Assembly (NCBI GenBank): GCA_023078555.1
Contig: CM041204.1
Location: 654,923-718,922, forward strand
DNA: 64,000 bases
Origin: Ulva prolifera
Lineage: Eukaryota; Chlorophyta; Ulvophyceae; Ulvales; Ulvaceae
Direction of reading: 5' to 3'
Position 1 is the first letter of the stretch; each line of letters starts with the position of its first letter. The position numbers and the translations under genes are program-made. The notes beneath the pieces were generated by a model. It saw only the letters and a list, made by a program, of their open reading frames with translations. It searched no databases and had not been told where the DNA came from. Positions 12,091 to 24,381 of this stretch are shown one piece after another.

Positions 12091-14032
12091 CATCGCCCCG
12101 GACGAGATCCGATCTCCCCCCTTCCTCAGAGCCCTGAAGCTGCTTCCGCCCTCGCCCCCTTCGCTGTTGTCTCTCATTCTAATCAGCTCTCTGGACGGCG
12201 CAATATCCTACAGCTTTCGCCCTGATTCCGTCCATCCACAGGCCGCGCCCATGTGTGACAAAGTGATAGCACTCGCCACAGCGCTGCGCCACCATTCCTC
12301 CCTGACCAGCCTGCGCCTCGACCCGTTCTGTGATGAAGACTCCGTCCAATGGGTTGAGGACGGATTAAAAGCTGCCCCCTCCGAATCAGGAGGTCGTGGG
12401 TTCGATTCTGCGTGCGCTTTGGGGAGTCGAAACGGCCATACGTGACCACCTCGCTTAGCACAGGAGGAGGCCCTGTGAGTTGCGTACGGTCGTCTGAGGG
12501 GGGTTTCCAGGTGGTTTACCCCTTCGGCATATGTGGTCCCGTTAACTCGGAGTTGTCAATGTCCAATATGATACGACTCAGTACATTCAGATTTTACTGT
12601 ACTTTACTTTACTCCCTGCACACCCTCGCTCCAGCCCTTGCCACCCTCACAGCCCTGCATGTCCTGCACCTGGGGCACCCATGCTGCACCAGAACTCCCC
12701 ATGGAGATCTGCCGCTGCTGAAGACCGCCCTGCAGCCACTGTCAGCCCTCCAGGAGCTCTGCGTGTACATCGGGGTGCCGCCCGAAGACCTACCGCCTGC
12801 AAAGCGCCCACGCCTTGGCGACAGCGCAGACCTCTGCACAGCTTCAGATGCCCCACGCCAGTGTCTAGCCGCGCAGTTCTGCACTGTCACAGCACTCGCT
12901 TCCCTCACAATCGATGAGGAGTGGGGCACCGGCTCGTCGCGCCCGAGCCGCGACGCGCGCCCGCTCAGCCTGCCATTCCTCAGGCACCTGGACGTTACCA
13001 GCAGGTGCAACATTGTGCCTAGCGCCCTTCTCAGCCAGCTCAATGCTCCGCTCACTGCCCTTGTGATCACAAACCGAGACGCAACAGACTGGATCGCCGG
13101 GGATGTTCCCCTCATCCAGCTGCTGTGGAGCAGCCTGCAGAAGTTTGTGCTGCTCAGAAGCCTTGACATCAAGCTGTGCATGTCTCCTGCCCAAGCCTTA
13201 CTGCGCAGTAAGGCAGGACGAACTGCTTGCCTGGGCTCCTGCAGCCCTGGCGCCTCTGGCGTGCCTCCAGGAGCTCAGCGTCGTCGGGGAGTTCCTGGTC
13301 GTGCTGCGTGTGGTTTGGCAGCTGGCTGCCAGTGCGTCTAGGCTGCAGCGGCTGAGGATCACGTGCAATGCATATCGCAAGCGCCCAGCCGCAGACACGT
13401 TCCAGGAGCCCCTCTTGTGCCTGAGCTGCTTGCCGCTGCAGCACCTGCCCCTCAGCTTCGGCATGCGTGACCTCACATTCGAGTTGCCAGGCCTCGTGGC
13501 CCTGCAGCCACTGACGCAGCTCACAGCTCTGCGCACCTACGGCTGGCGGAGCTGCCTGCAGCGAGCAGAGGAGTGCGGGGCGCTGGCGGGCGTGCAGCAG
13601 CTGCAGAGCCTATGCATCTGGGTGTATTCGGTGCCGCCGGAGCTGCAGGCCGACTACGTGCTTGGCCTCGAGGCGCTTCCGGCCCTCACCAAGCTAGCGC
13701 TTGAGCCAGACTATGCGTATCATGACGGCTTTAAATATTCATTTGTGCAGAGCGCGCCAGGGGCGGCATGGGCAGCGCTGAAATGGCTTTGGCTGCTACC
13801 AGACGATCCAGCGCAGATTGAGGGGATTGCCCACGCTGTGGCAGCGTTCTCTGAATTCAAGGAGCTGATGCTTGGGACCCGTCTTTACAATCCTGTGCTG
13901 CGTGATTGGGAGGGTGAGAGTCAATGCTGTCTCGAACTTGTCTGTGCTCACCGCATTGCGGCAGATGCGTATTTCGAAATCGAGGTCAAGTGGGACTGGA
14001 TGCGCTTCGACTGGCAGATAGCTTGGGCGTAG
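12091..14032 (+). pseudogene. LRR gene C, exon interrupted by a SINE and a second frameshift
   Basis: The frame running through about 12.09-12.343 kb reads as LRR (LRALKLLPPSPP, HHSSLTSLRLDPFCDEDS) and stops inside a SINE inserted at 12344-12615. Removing the SINE and one copy of its ACTCC duplication joins ...CDEDS directly to LHTLAPALATLTALHVLHL in frame, so the insertion hit an exon; its 272-bp length shifts the frame. The LRR frame then runs to about 13.19 kb (LRSLDIKLCMS) and shifts once more before continuing (LLAWAPAALAPLACLQELSV) to a stop at 14032. Later repeats include LTQLTALRTYGW and LEALPALTKLALEP. It differs from the A/B and D/E families. The two frame breaks suggest a pseudogene or a truncated product. 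No start ATG was identified upstream. Confidence 0.65.
12344..12615 (+). mobile_element. tRNA-derived SINE, full-length copy 1
   Basis: About 270 bp, starting GTCCAATGGGTTGAGGAC. It contains a tRNA-like segment with a pol III B-box GGTTCGATTCT at 12399-12409 preceded by a stem (CCTCC/GGAGG), a conserved body (GCTTAGCACAGGAGGAGGCC, TTCGGCATATGTGG, AGTTGTCAATGTCC) and a 3' tail of TTTAC units. It is flanked by ACTCC at 12339-12343 and 12611-12615. Near-identical copies lie at 55642-55891 and 62976-63232, with 3' fragments at 26706-26800 and 43660-43732. No protein is encoded; mobilisation would need a partner LINE. Confidence 0.88.
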
Positions 14033-15334
14033 GTAGTCGTCCGCCATCTCATGCGGCGTGCGTAGGTGGCAACTGAGGATGCCACACTTGGAACATGCCA
14101 GCGTCCAAGCATGCAGGCAGGCCTTGGCCCATGTACAGTATTGGATTGTGGCGTTGGCGCCCCCTTGGAAGCTTCACTGAGATGATTCAGCGCAGAGCAA
14201 TACCAAGGCGGGGCGTGAAGCAACACGTGCGAGAACAGGCCTCAGACAGCTGCGGGCGTGGATTTATCAAGACTCAACAAGTCAACCCCGAAACCACATA
14301 CCTCAGATCTTGGCTCACAAACACTCTTCACATGCACATCAAGTTAGAAGCGCCTGCGCGGTGTGCAAGTTGAACTGCAGCCTAACATCACACGAATCGA
14401 TTGGTTGCTTTGTGGACGGATGCACTAGAGCTTTGGCAATGGGATACCTGGTATGGAAGGAGGCAGACAGCGTGCAGCGCTGCATTGCACCTCACGGAAC
14501 ATACATTTCATGTGCATGTCATTGAGATGCGCTCACAATCACAGCGACTGAGAAGTGAGTTGGTCGCCCGACCCACAGGCCTGCAACGGCGGAGCGACCC
14601 ACGTTCAACACACGGAAGCAACTCGCAACATCACGAAGCATCATGCATGATGCGCCTCGCCCGGGCTCGCCTCGCCCGGGCTCGCATTGCCTCCAGGCAG
14701 CCGGAACCGCTACCCCTGCCCTTGCTGTAATTTCATCCATGCTATCAGCGCCCGCCCAGCACGCACGACACATGCCAGCATGCACAGCACGTCCGGCACA
14801 TCTTTGCCAACAAGGGCGCCATCCTGGCTGCGAAAGTTCGCAAACCTCTGTATGTCATTGTTTGCAAAACACTGGAACTTGTCTGACAGTGCTAGATAGG
14901 CGGAGGGCGCTAGCAGGGCACCAGAGCTGCAGCCGCCCCGCCTCGGGCCACGCCGCAACAGGCCCAAACTCAGTTACAGCCTGGAAAGCACGCGTCGCGC
15001 TCTGGACAGTGCATGCAGCAAAGCGGAACGCCGCAGCGGGCCTCACCACTTGTTCACCAGCGCCACAGCAGCGGCGCTCCTAGCTTCAGTCTCGCACAAG
15101 GTGCCCTCTCCCACCACGCTGGGTGAATTTACCAGCGCCTACAACCATGGCATCTCCTGCCAACACTTGCAGTACATCCCGGCTGGCCCCGGCAGCTTGC
15201 ATCAGTCCGGCACACACACACAAGACGCCGCCCAAACAGGACACGTTGTTTGAGACACTTACTCCCGCACCGGCAGCGGGCCTGACCATGCACCCGCACT
15301 CGCGCAAAAGTCCACCGCCGGTGGCGCGCCGCGG
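14033..15334. other. Spacer between genes C and D
   Basis: About 1.3 kb at the convergent 3' ends of C (plus) and D (minus). A 15-bp unit (CTCGCCCGGGCTCGC) is duplicated near 14656-14686. I see no supported gene. Confidence 0.4.
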
Positions 15335-18300
15335 CTACGCCGCGAGCCGCAGGAACGCGGGCTGCCGGCTCCCCTGCAGGACCTCCTGGCAGCACGGCGG
15401 CGCCTGCGCGACGCGCATCCCCCCGACCGTGCTCAGCAGCCGCGACTGGAACTTGGCCGGCGTCTCCCCGAGCCGCATGCCCAGCGGCCGGCCGTCCACC
15501 TGCCGCGCGTGCCCCGCCGGCGCCGGCGGCGAAAACACGACCACCTGCAGCTCCGGTAGATCCCCCCACGGCACCAGCAGCTGCAGCCCGTCCGGCCCCC
15601 CGGCCATCTGCATCCCCGGCATCATCAGCCCCGTCACACAGAGCACCTGTAGCCGCTGCAGCGTGCGCAGCGCGTCGCACACAAGCACGTCGCAGCAGCC
15701 GTACTCCGTCAGCTTGTAGAGTCGGAGGCTGCAGTGGAGGTTGAGGGAGACGAGGGTCGGCGAGGTCGCCGCGAGGAGCCTCCCGAGCGCGCCCATGCAT
15801 GGCGCGTCGAGCTGGCTGTTGAGCAGGTCGAGCGCGCGCAGCCGCTTCAGGCCCCCCGCGAACGCGGCCTCCGCGAGCGCGTCAATATCATCCGAGCAGT
15901 GCGGGGGGTTGCCGGCGCCGGACGCCGACCAGACCTCACGCGCGCGGACCTCAAACTCGATCGAGCGCTCGCGCCGCGCGGCGGCAAGGGGGAGGGTGAT
16001 GGCGAGGTGCTCGAGGGGCATTACGTGGAGGAGGTGGGCCATGCGGAGCCACTGCGGCAGGGAGAGGCCGGCTGAGAGGTCGAGGCGGAGGAGGCTGCGG
16101 GGGGTGAGCTCGGCGGCGAGGAGGGCCTTGGCGGCGCGGTCCGCCGCGGGCCCCTCCGCAGTGCGGGAGGCGGCGGCGGCGGAGAGGTGCTCGACGAAGA
16201 GCGGCGCGCGCTTGTCGGCGATCGCCTTGAGCACCTGCACGGCATGCACAGTGCTCAGCGCTGGCCTGGAGACACGCTGTGAGATGAGGACGGGCCGCCT
16301 GTGAGATCAGTCTCAAGACGAGTGAGGAGAGTGTGATGTGAAGCGTGTGTGCCGGAGGCGGGTGCGGTGGTATATTGCGTATGGCGCAATACCCATCACA
16401 GCGCGGCAGCGGCGACCCGCATGAAGATGCACTCACGCCGCGCCTGGAAGCACAGCCACATGGAGGAGGTCCAGGGCATTCAGCCCCTGACAGACTTCCC
16501 GTCCCGTGCCGTCCGACTGTGGCCGCTAAGGACATCGTTACACCGACTGGCGCGTCCGCCACAGCTGGGTGCATGAGGTCGGCCAGCACGGAGGCAGCCG
16601 CATCCTGATGCATCAATTGTCCGCGGTGGCCCCACACGTCGGACACGATCAATCTGAATCGCGGCACATCGTCCTCGGGGGCACGTTCTGCAAGAGTGGC
16701 TGCCGCGCACAACGAATCGTCACCTCCATGGCCACTCACGCTGCCGTACAAGAGGTCGCGTTTACAGGTTTGTGATCTCAATATCCAAGAACAAGGAGCA
16801 ATCTGTGAAATGGGGCCAAAAACATGATGCTCTGCAACCACGCATGCCAGGTTATCACGTCGGCGGGGGAGAGCTCGGGCTGCGGACCTTCCAGTGGTTG
16901 ATGACGGTCGTCATCGGCACGCGCCGCCCCTGGCCGTCCTCGATGACCCGCCCCGGCACGAGGCCGTACATGCGCAGCGCGTTGCCCGCCTCCGCCGCCG
17001 CGAGCTGCGCCGCGTCGTGGTACACCGTGTCACATGACATGATGTACGACACCTGCATGTCTGGTGCACCTGAGCGGCTACTGGTGCGCACATGCATGCG
17101 TGGCAACAGGGAGTCCGCTGCCCTGCCGGTGCAGGTGCTACGGCTGCATGATCCGCAAGCCAGGTGACCAAAGCACAGCCCAGCACGGCACAGCGCGCAG
17201 GAACCTGCTGGCCGGCACTTGCTGTCTCGACGCGCCCTCCTGCTCTGGCCGTGTCCACGTGTGCTCACTGCAGATCACAGGCACAAGCACATGCGCCAAA
17301 GTTCGAGATGCCATTCCGGCGCTGCCGCGGAGTGTTGCACGCGATGCATGTCCGCGATGCATGCGCACCAGTAGGAGGTCCGCAACGGCGTGCGGCCGCA
17401 CGCCCTGCATGCTCTGCTTGAAGATCTCGCTGACCTGGTGGTTGACGCCCTTGTAGGCCTGGCGGCTGCGGGAGATGACGCAGGCGAGGAGGTCAACGAG
17501 CGCCCACACGGCCACGGGCGCCCCCTCCGCCATCTCGATTGCCAGCTGCGGCGTCTCGCTGCTGTCCGCCAGCTGCTGGCACTCACGCAGGCCGTCGCGC
17601 AGCATCGGGATCTGCATGCATGGGTAGCCCGGGTGATTGTTGCAGAAACTATCAGCGCCGGCTATGTCTTTATACCTGCCAACATGACCATTCGCGTGGC
17701 AGATGAGACTGTGCATGGCAGTTGAAACAGTGGAGGAACAGAACAGCGGGGGGGGGGAAACAGCCAAACACAACTCCAAAAGCTACATGACAGTATGCAT
17801 GGTGAAGTTCAGGCGTATGGTGTACATGCTACTAGGCAACAACGCAAGGTGTCACCGACAGCAACGCACTGTGCTTGGCAACAAACATGGTATATCTGGA
17901 CAAGAGATCATCATGGTGTGGTGAGCTGTGTGGCGAGCTGAGCTTCAGGGCCCTCTGCAGGGCTGCCGGCCGCACACCTGGCCGAGGACGTCGAGCGCAA
18001 ACGTGATCGCCACGCTGCATGCATGCTCGTCGGAGACATGCGAGAAGCAGACGGCATGCTGCGAGCTAAGGTAGGCGATGCTGGTGGCGTAGGCGGCGCT
18101 GTCAAAGGTCTGCGCCCGGGCGCCGGAGCTGGTGGTCGGGCCGAGGAGGGTGACGGTGCAGTGGCCGAAGTTGTCGGGCACGAGCACGATGAGGGGGCTG
18201 GAGGAGGAGTAGATGGAGGAGGGCTGGCTGGCGAGGCCGTGCGATGGGTAGTTCTCCTTGGGGGCGGCAAACAGCGTGTTGGATGGTGCCTGGAGCTTGC
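15335..18300 (-). CDS. LRR gene D: unrecognised N-terminal domain plus LRR exon
   Basis: Four exons on the minus strand keep phase 0 throughout: 17978-18300, 17369-17611, 16888-17052 and 15335-16234. A further upstream exon with the start codon is likely. Exon 1 encodes a domain I do not recognise (IVLVPDNFGHCTVTLLG, FDSAAYATSIAYLSS). Exon 2 reads VAVWALVDLLACVIS and IFKQSMQGV. Exon 3 starts VSYIMSCDTVYHDAAQ. Exon 4 is leucine-rich (SLLRLDLSAGLSLPQWL, LRALDLLNSQLDAP, LVSLNLHCSLRLYKL). The same four-part order occurs in gene E. The acceptors of exons 2 and 3 are preceded by CATGCATGCAG and ACATGCAG instead of a clear pyrimidine tract. The LRR end suggests protein binding; no enzyme motif is visible. 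Sequence between D and E genes has diverged strongly, so this duplication is older than A/B. Confidence 0.7.
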
Positions 18301-21008
18301 CTGGGAACTGCAAGGCCACAACGCGGGATCACGGCTTGGCACAAGCACAGCACGGCCAACGGTGATATGTAAACCCACGAGATCATGGAGATGGAATGCG
18401 GGAGTGAGAGGAAATGTGATGGACGCAGGCCGCTGCGATGCCGTTGAACGTCTGGCGCGGTCTGCGTTTCTGGGCTGCATGCGAGGCGATCGACACCGCG
18501 TGTACATGCACCTGCAAGCCTAACATTCATGTACGAGCAGCTGGTGTGATCGCCAGGCACTGCCGCGGCTGGAATGGCGCTGGTGGACGAGTTTGGAAAT
18601 GGAAAAGCGCTGATATTGAGCTGCGTCTATGCTCCCGCGTGGTGTCACGCAGAGATCAATTTGTATGTCACACGGGCACGAGCGCTTTTGAAAGCTCGTT
18701 GTAGGTGCAGCTGTTGTATGCCAGGCCGTAACGCTGCAGCATGCGACCTTGGGTGCAAATCAGAAGTTCGAAACGTGAACGGCGAGCCCCGCCTGAGTGC
18801 CAGCTAGGTTTCAAATGAGAAGCACAGCTATAGCAGCAAGAGGATCAAGTACGCCATGGTGGACGGAGACTGTGATGGTCTTATCCTCCAGGCGTCGCGA
18901 CAATGGTCGTCGAGAACACCTCGGCGATATCGACCCTGTCGCCCAAGCCACGGCCTTCGCCTGCTTCCAGCTCCGATGAAGCACACCTGCTCATCCTCCA
19001 GGCGGCATCTCTCTGACCTTTCGTGAATCAGGCCTGGAACTGGCATCATGGGCCGTGGAAGGGACGCTGGCTGTTGAGCCTCGGAGCCCGGCATAAGGAC
19101 AGAGTGGCTCGTGGTAATCAGCATACACCGGGCCATCCTTTTCAGCCGCTTGGACGAAATTTTGAACTGTCGAGGCTGTCACTGTGCGTGCAGCGGCTCG
19201 CATGAGGCAGCGGCGAGGTGCAGCATCAGGCCTCGGGATGCCGCGCCTGGAAAAAAGGCGAGCTGGGTGCGCCTGAAGAGCACGCATCATCCTTGCGGAA
19301 GCGGGAGGTCAAAAGATGTGGCTCTGCCGCGAGAGCACAGTGGTCTCGGTCTCGAGCACGTCAGCGCAACACCTTGGCTGATGAAAGGCTGGGCATGCTA
19401 CAGGCATCACATCTCGGCGCCTGGACGCTGAGGCCACAGCTTCCGCGAGTTTATGCATGCAGCTCATTGCTGACCGCCGTGGTCCTCGCTCTCCGTGTAT
19501 TTTGCTAATCATTATCACCCCAAGATTATCGGAGATATGCTTGGGCTACGCGCATGCACGATGCATGCGCGTCGCCGGCGGACATGTGTGGACATGCATG
19601 CATATCATGACGTTGCATGCCTGTAGCATGCGTCTACATCATGATGGGGATGTGCACAGCTGCATGCAGCTCCCTTTCAAGGCGGCGGCAGAAGTGCATA
19701 ATTTTGCAGGTCAGCATCGGCAGAGTGCCGCGTCTGCATGAAGTCCAGACCTGGGAATCCTCAGCTGATTAATGTATTAATACATAGATCCAGACCCCAC
19801 AGAGGATGCCATGCCACATCCGATCGGTTGCATGAGCCATGTGTGAGTCACTCCTCTGCACACGATGCGGCCACACTTGGCTGTGCATGTGCTCTGGCCG
19901 TGTGGTGTTTGTGTGTGTTGGCGACCTGTGTGCCTCTCCGGGGTGCGAAGGCCAACGGTCTTGCAAAATGTGGCGTGCTCCCCTATTTGGTTCTCAGGTT
20001 GCACTCAATACTGGGTTTCGGGCACAATCATCGTTATCGACCGGCTGCTGTGAGTTCGCACGAGCGCACATTGCTGCTGTGTGTGCCATTGCAGTGGGGG
20101 CCACGGCCGGGGATACACACACACACACACTAATGGCCGGGGCTTGTTTTTTTTCTTGAGGGGCTGCACTGTGATGCGAGGCACGAGCACCCGACCCTGG
20201 CGGGCCAGGGCGTGCGTGTTTGCCACAAAGACAACGTCGGGCAGGCAGGTAGCACCACCAGGATAACACACAGGGGCACCTTCCATAGCATGGGAGTATC
20301 TGTAGAAGCCGATCCGGATGCAATTTTTGGAATGTGTTTTGTCCGCACCGACATCGTTTTCTGCACTTGCCCCCCAACTGCAAGTTCACCGAGTTACACG
20401 CATCGATCTCGGATCCAAGGCTGCCAACAGCCATCTAACCAATGCTGCCTCGGGCGCTGTGCGCCATCAACTACCCACAAAGTGCGGAAAATCACCAGTG
20501 ATCCCCGCGTGGTGCCGCGGCCGGCGGGCACCGTCATCAGCAGTGTCCACACCGCGCTGCAGCGGGTGACAATCATACATGCATGCGTAACGGGCCGACG
20601 CAGCCCTCAGAAAAATTCCAGAAATATACCATCGATCTCTCACTACGCCGAGTCGGCTTATTCAGCGCAGCCCGCGACCATCGATTGTCGCAGGCCCCGG
20701 GGGGGGGACCCTGGCCACACCAACATACCATAACACATCCCCATAGAGACGCAGCTTCATAGAGGGTCGTAGATGCCCAGTGGCCGCCAGGGTGTCTTGC
20801 TGCCCTCTGGATGAGCTCCCCAAACACCTCCACATCACGCCATTCCGAACTCCCCCACAGGCGCAGCCGGCGCCATCCCCCCCATGCCTCGGGAGGGATT
20901 CTGTCACTCTCCGATTCGGCACCCGTGGCTCCACACTTTTCCGGGTGTCTGCAAGACCACCACACTGTGTGACCTGTCACCAGGCGGCAGCCGCCATCTG
21001 CCGGGGCC
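18301..21008. other. Intergenic region between paralogues D and E
   Basis: About 2.7 kb that should contain the 5' end and promoter of D and the 3' flank of E. It holds an (AC)n run near 20114-20130, a dense cluster of GCATGC motifs at 19545-19670 and a perfect inverted repeat at 19548-19572. No convincing gene apart from a possible first exon of D near 18.3-18.5 kb. Confidence 0.4.
19548..19572. repeat. Perfect inverted repeat, 11-bp arms, 3-bp loop
   Basis: ACGCGCATGCA, the spacer CGA, then TGCATGCGCGT form a perfect inverted repeat. It sits within a cluster of further GCATGC hexamers. It could extrude as a cruciform or be a protein-binding palindrome; nothing here shows which. Confidence 0.85.
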
Positions 21009-23358
21009 TCACTCGAGGGTCTTCTCGACAAAGTACACCCCACCCTTGGACTCCGTGAACACACGCTCCGCATACGCCTCCATCGTGTCGTCCCCCCGCA
21101 GGCACACGCGCGCCATACGCTCCGCCGCCGGCGCTGCGCCGCCGATCACGACCACCTCGAGGGCGTCCAGCCCCGGCAGCGCGGGCACGGCGGCGTCACA
21201 GGCCGCAAACGCGCGCATGACCACGTCCTTCTGGCGGCCGACGCACAGCGCACGCAGGCGGCAGAGGAACATGAGGCAGTCCCACGGCGCGGCGGAGCGG
21301 TGGCCGTGCGTCTGCCGCATCGCGGCCTCGAACCCTGAGAGCTGGCGGCCGGAGACGGGGTCGGCCTCGAAGAGGTCGAGGGAGGTGAGGGTGTCCGCGA
21401 GCGACGCAAAGAGGAGCGTCAGCGACGGCATGCACACCTGCACGCCACCCCCCGGGGCTTGTGATTCTGCACAGTGTTGTGCTGCAGCATGGCCTTGTTG
21501 CCTTGTTTGACTATCACTGCTGCGAGATGTGGGGAAGCCAACCGACCGCGGCCGTGTCGCACTGCGCAAAAATGGCATGCATGCACGTGCGGGCTCTGGC
21601 CGATGTGTAGATACGGCCTGCTGCTGGCCGATCAGAATTTCATCACGCGCGTTACCGGAGATAACAGCAAGCGTAGACGCGCACTGCCGTGTGGCAGCAC
21701 AATCTCTGAGACACATGTCTGGTGTTGCGAGCAGCAGTCAGCTCAGCAATGGCGGTAATCAGCATCGAGAATGTAGCGGGGAAGCAGTGAGCATGGCGGA
21801 GGGCGCACCTCATGCAGTGCGGAGTCGACGAGCCCGAGATGCTCCAGCTCCGGCAGGCCGCCTGTGGACGCGACCGCCGCCAGGAGGTCGAGGTCCGCCA
21901 CCTGCACGGCGCCCGAAGCGCCGCGGCCGGGGATGACCGTGAACCGGGGGTCCTCCCGCGCCACGATCACGCCGCGTCGCTGCTGACTCAGCGGCAGCTT
22001 GACGGACAGGCGGCGCAAGTGCATTCGGTGGAGGTTGTGCGCGAGGTGCGCCCACTGCGTGAACGAGAGGCTGGAGGTGAGCTCGAGGGAGGTGAGGTCG
22101 TGCGCGAAGAGGGAGCAGGAGGAGATCGGCCAGGGGGCCGGGGGAGCGGCTATGGAGGCGGTGCGGGCTGAGGTGGCGGCGATGACCTGGCGCTCGCAGA
22201 TGAGGCCGGCCTGGGAGGTGAAGGCGTGGATGATCTGCAGCAGCAGGGCGGCTGTGGGGGCGGTGCAGGGAGGGATGTGGCAGCGGCGGTGGGGTGCGAA
22301 AGTAGTGCTCCGACTGACATGCGCATGAACCGACAGGACCATATGCCGGAGTCGACCTGGAAATCCATTTCGTACAAGGGCACACAGCTCACAGGGCCTC
22401 CTCCTGTCTTATGTATGATCTACACGGAGACACAAATGAGACGTCCTGAGAAGATAGCAAGTGTGGGTGTTTTTCAGGAACATGTCACCGCATCGAGGCA
22501 TCAACTGCCCAGGGTGTGGTGCACTTGGGGCTGACTGCAGGGTTGGCAGATTAATGTATCATCGCAGCTGTCACAGTCTGCAAGGCAAGAGCAATGTGTC
22601 ATGGGTGTACACTGTCTGGTGGCCTGCATGGAACTCCATTCGAATTCCATTCAAGTCTGGTTCTGTTCTACACTTCACTGCATGCACGAGGGAGAGATTG
22701 TTTGTCCCCCCATGTGAACTGGCATGCATGAGCTAGAAGCAGTGAGAGCATATTCACCAAGTAGAGAATATGCAGCACCTTGATTCCACAGGCAGCTACC
22801 AGCAGCACGCACAAGCAGTCCAGCACAAAAGAAGTATGTCAGCCATGTGAAGTCCCGAAGTGGTAGTGAGGAAATCACAAAGGAAAGGCTTTGGGATCAA
22901 AACAGTTTCAGCATTGGAACCAGGTAATAACCACCAGGTGTACAGTAAGTAGCTGCCCCCGGACATGCATGTAAGAGACATCTGCCACAGCTGCATAGGG
23001 CATGCATGGCCAACCTGCCAACAGGGCAACCCACAGGCTCAACCAAACTCACGTGTGCCACACCCCCCCTGGCCACCCGCCCTGGCCGCTTCCAATGCTG
23101 GGGGTCTCCGGTTGCAGAAGAAACCAGTCCCATGCGGGGATAAGTGCGCACAAAACAGCCGTGGCACCGGGCTGGAGATGTGCAGATCTAGACTCGCTGA
23201 TCCACCCAAGCAGAGGGGACAATGGGGGATATAGGGTGGGGCGCAGCAGGGCACGCGGACACAGGCCTGGGCGCGGGGCTGAAACCACAAAACAGAATGC
23301 AACACAGTGTAGCACACCACAAAATGAAAGACGCATCAGAGTCAATGATCAAGGGCAA

Positions 23359-23391
<33 letters not shown>

Positions 23392-24319
23392 CGCACGAGG
23401 GTGCGGTTGATGTCGGCGCGCAGCGCGGCGCGGTCAAATTCGGCGGGCCGCACGCGCTGCCGCTCCTCCGCGACGCGCAGGTCCCGCAGCACGGCCTCCA
23501 GTACCGCCTTGAACGCCTCCTCACACATCATGTACCCCGCCACCTGCACGCAGCTGCCGCGCGCGGTCAAACGGCTCCCTGGATGCCAGGCATAGACGGA
23601 ACGGTCGAGGGCTTGCTATGCATGTCCGCGCACATGCTCGAACCTGTGACAGGGAGAATGCTGTGTGACATTCTGCTTGGCACAGAACGACGCGAGGGTG
23701 AGGGGGGGGGGGCGAGTAGTAAAGGTACCTGGCGCAGGTCGGCGAGGGCCGAGAGGTTCTGGCCTTCCAGACTCTTCTGGAAGAGCCCGCGCACGCGCTC
23801 CTGCATGCATGCAGCCCCCCGCGCATACGACGCCGCAACGCACGCCAGCAGGTCCAGCAGCGCCCACACGTTGAGGCCCGCGGCGAGCTCGATCTGGCTC
23901 GTCAGCGTCTCGTCGCCCTGCGGCGGCGGCCTCGTCTGAAACGCGTTCTGCAGCAGCGGCAGCAGCTGGAGGACGTCCGTTGGGAACTTCACGCTCACGC
24001 TCGTGAGCCCGGAATTGCACTTCTGCGAGATCGAGAACTTGGGCTGTGCCTGGAGGTAGCTGAGGCTGGTGGCGTGGCAGGCGACAGGGTTCGCTTGTGG
24101 GGAGCCGCCGGTGAGGGTCAGGGTGCAGCGGTCGTCGGCGTGGAAGGAGATGGAGAGGCGCGTGGAGGGGTGGCTGGAGGTGGAGAGGATCTTGGAGGGG
24201 TCCGCGGAGTCTGGGTAGCTGTGGCGCAGGGTGCCGGAGGAGAAGGATGTGACTGGGGTGCACTCGGAGGTGGTGCGGACGTCGGTGGATGCGTGGCCGG
24301 GGGGGAGCTGTAACTGCAT
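21009..24319 (-). CDS. LRR gene E, paralogue of D
   Basis: Minus-strand exons 23729-24319, 23397-23543, 21809-22234 and 21009-21437 join in phase 0. Exon 1 may begin at the ATG at 24319 or continue from an upstream exon. It carries the same unrecognised domain as D (CTLTLTGGSPQ, ATSLSYLQAQPKFSIS) followed by LNVWALLDLLACVAA and RVRGLFQKSLEGQ. Exon 2 (GYMMCEEAFKAVLEAVLRDL) matches exon 3 of D. The third and fourth exons are leucine-rich (DLTSLELTSSLSFTQWAHLA, LPELEHLGLVDSAL, LTSLDLFEADPV). The intron after 23397 starts GTGCGC and then runs straight into 33 C. D splits the N-terminal part with an extra intron, while E splits the LRR part. Function is unknown beyond probable protein binding. Confidence 0.7.
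23359..23391. repeat. poly-G tract of 33 (poly-C on the coding strand), next to a 5' splice site
   Basis: Thirty-three G on the plus strand. In gene E (minus) the C run begins 5 nt into the intron whose donor follows 23397. Gene E is unrelated to A/B, so the same placement arose or was selected separately. Confidence 0.9.
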
Positions 24320-24381
24320 GTAGGGGGCCTGGATGAGCCGGGCTGCTGGGCGACTGAGGGCATGGGGAGGAGGGCACGGAC

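Noticed and set aside
12380-12420. Possible tRNA gene
   Set aside because: The B-box and stem-loop recur in the other full-length copies of a dispersed repeat with a TTTAC tail, so this is the tRNA-derived head of a SINE, not a functional tRNA.
15129-15800. Ala/Arg-rich minus-strand frame overlapping the end of gene D
   Set aside because: A frame shadow of the LRR exon 15335-16234, which has the conserved leucine pattern and keeps phase with upstream exons.
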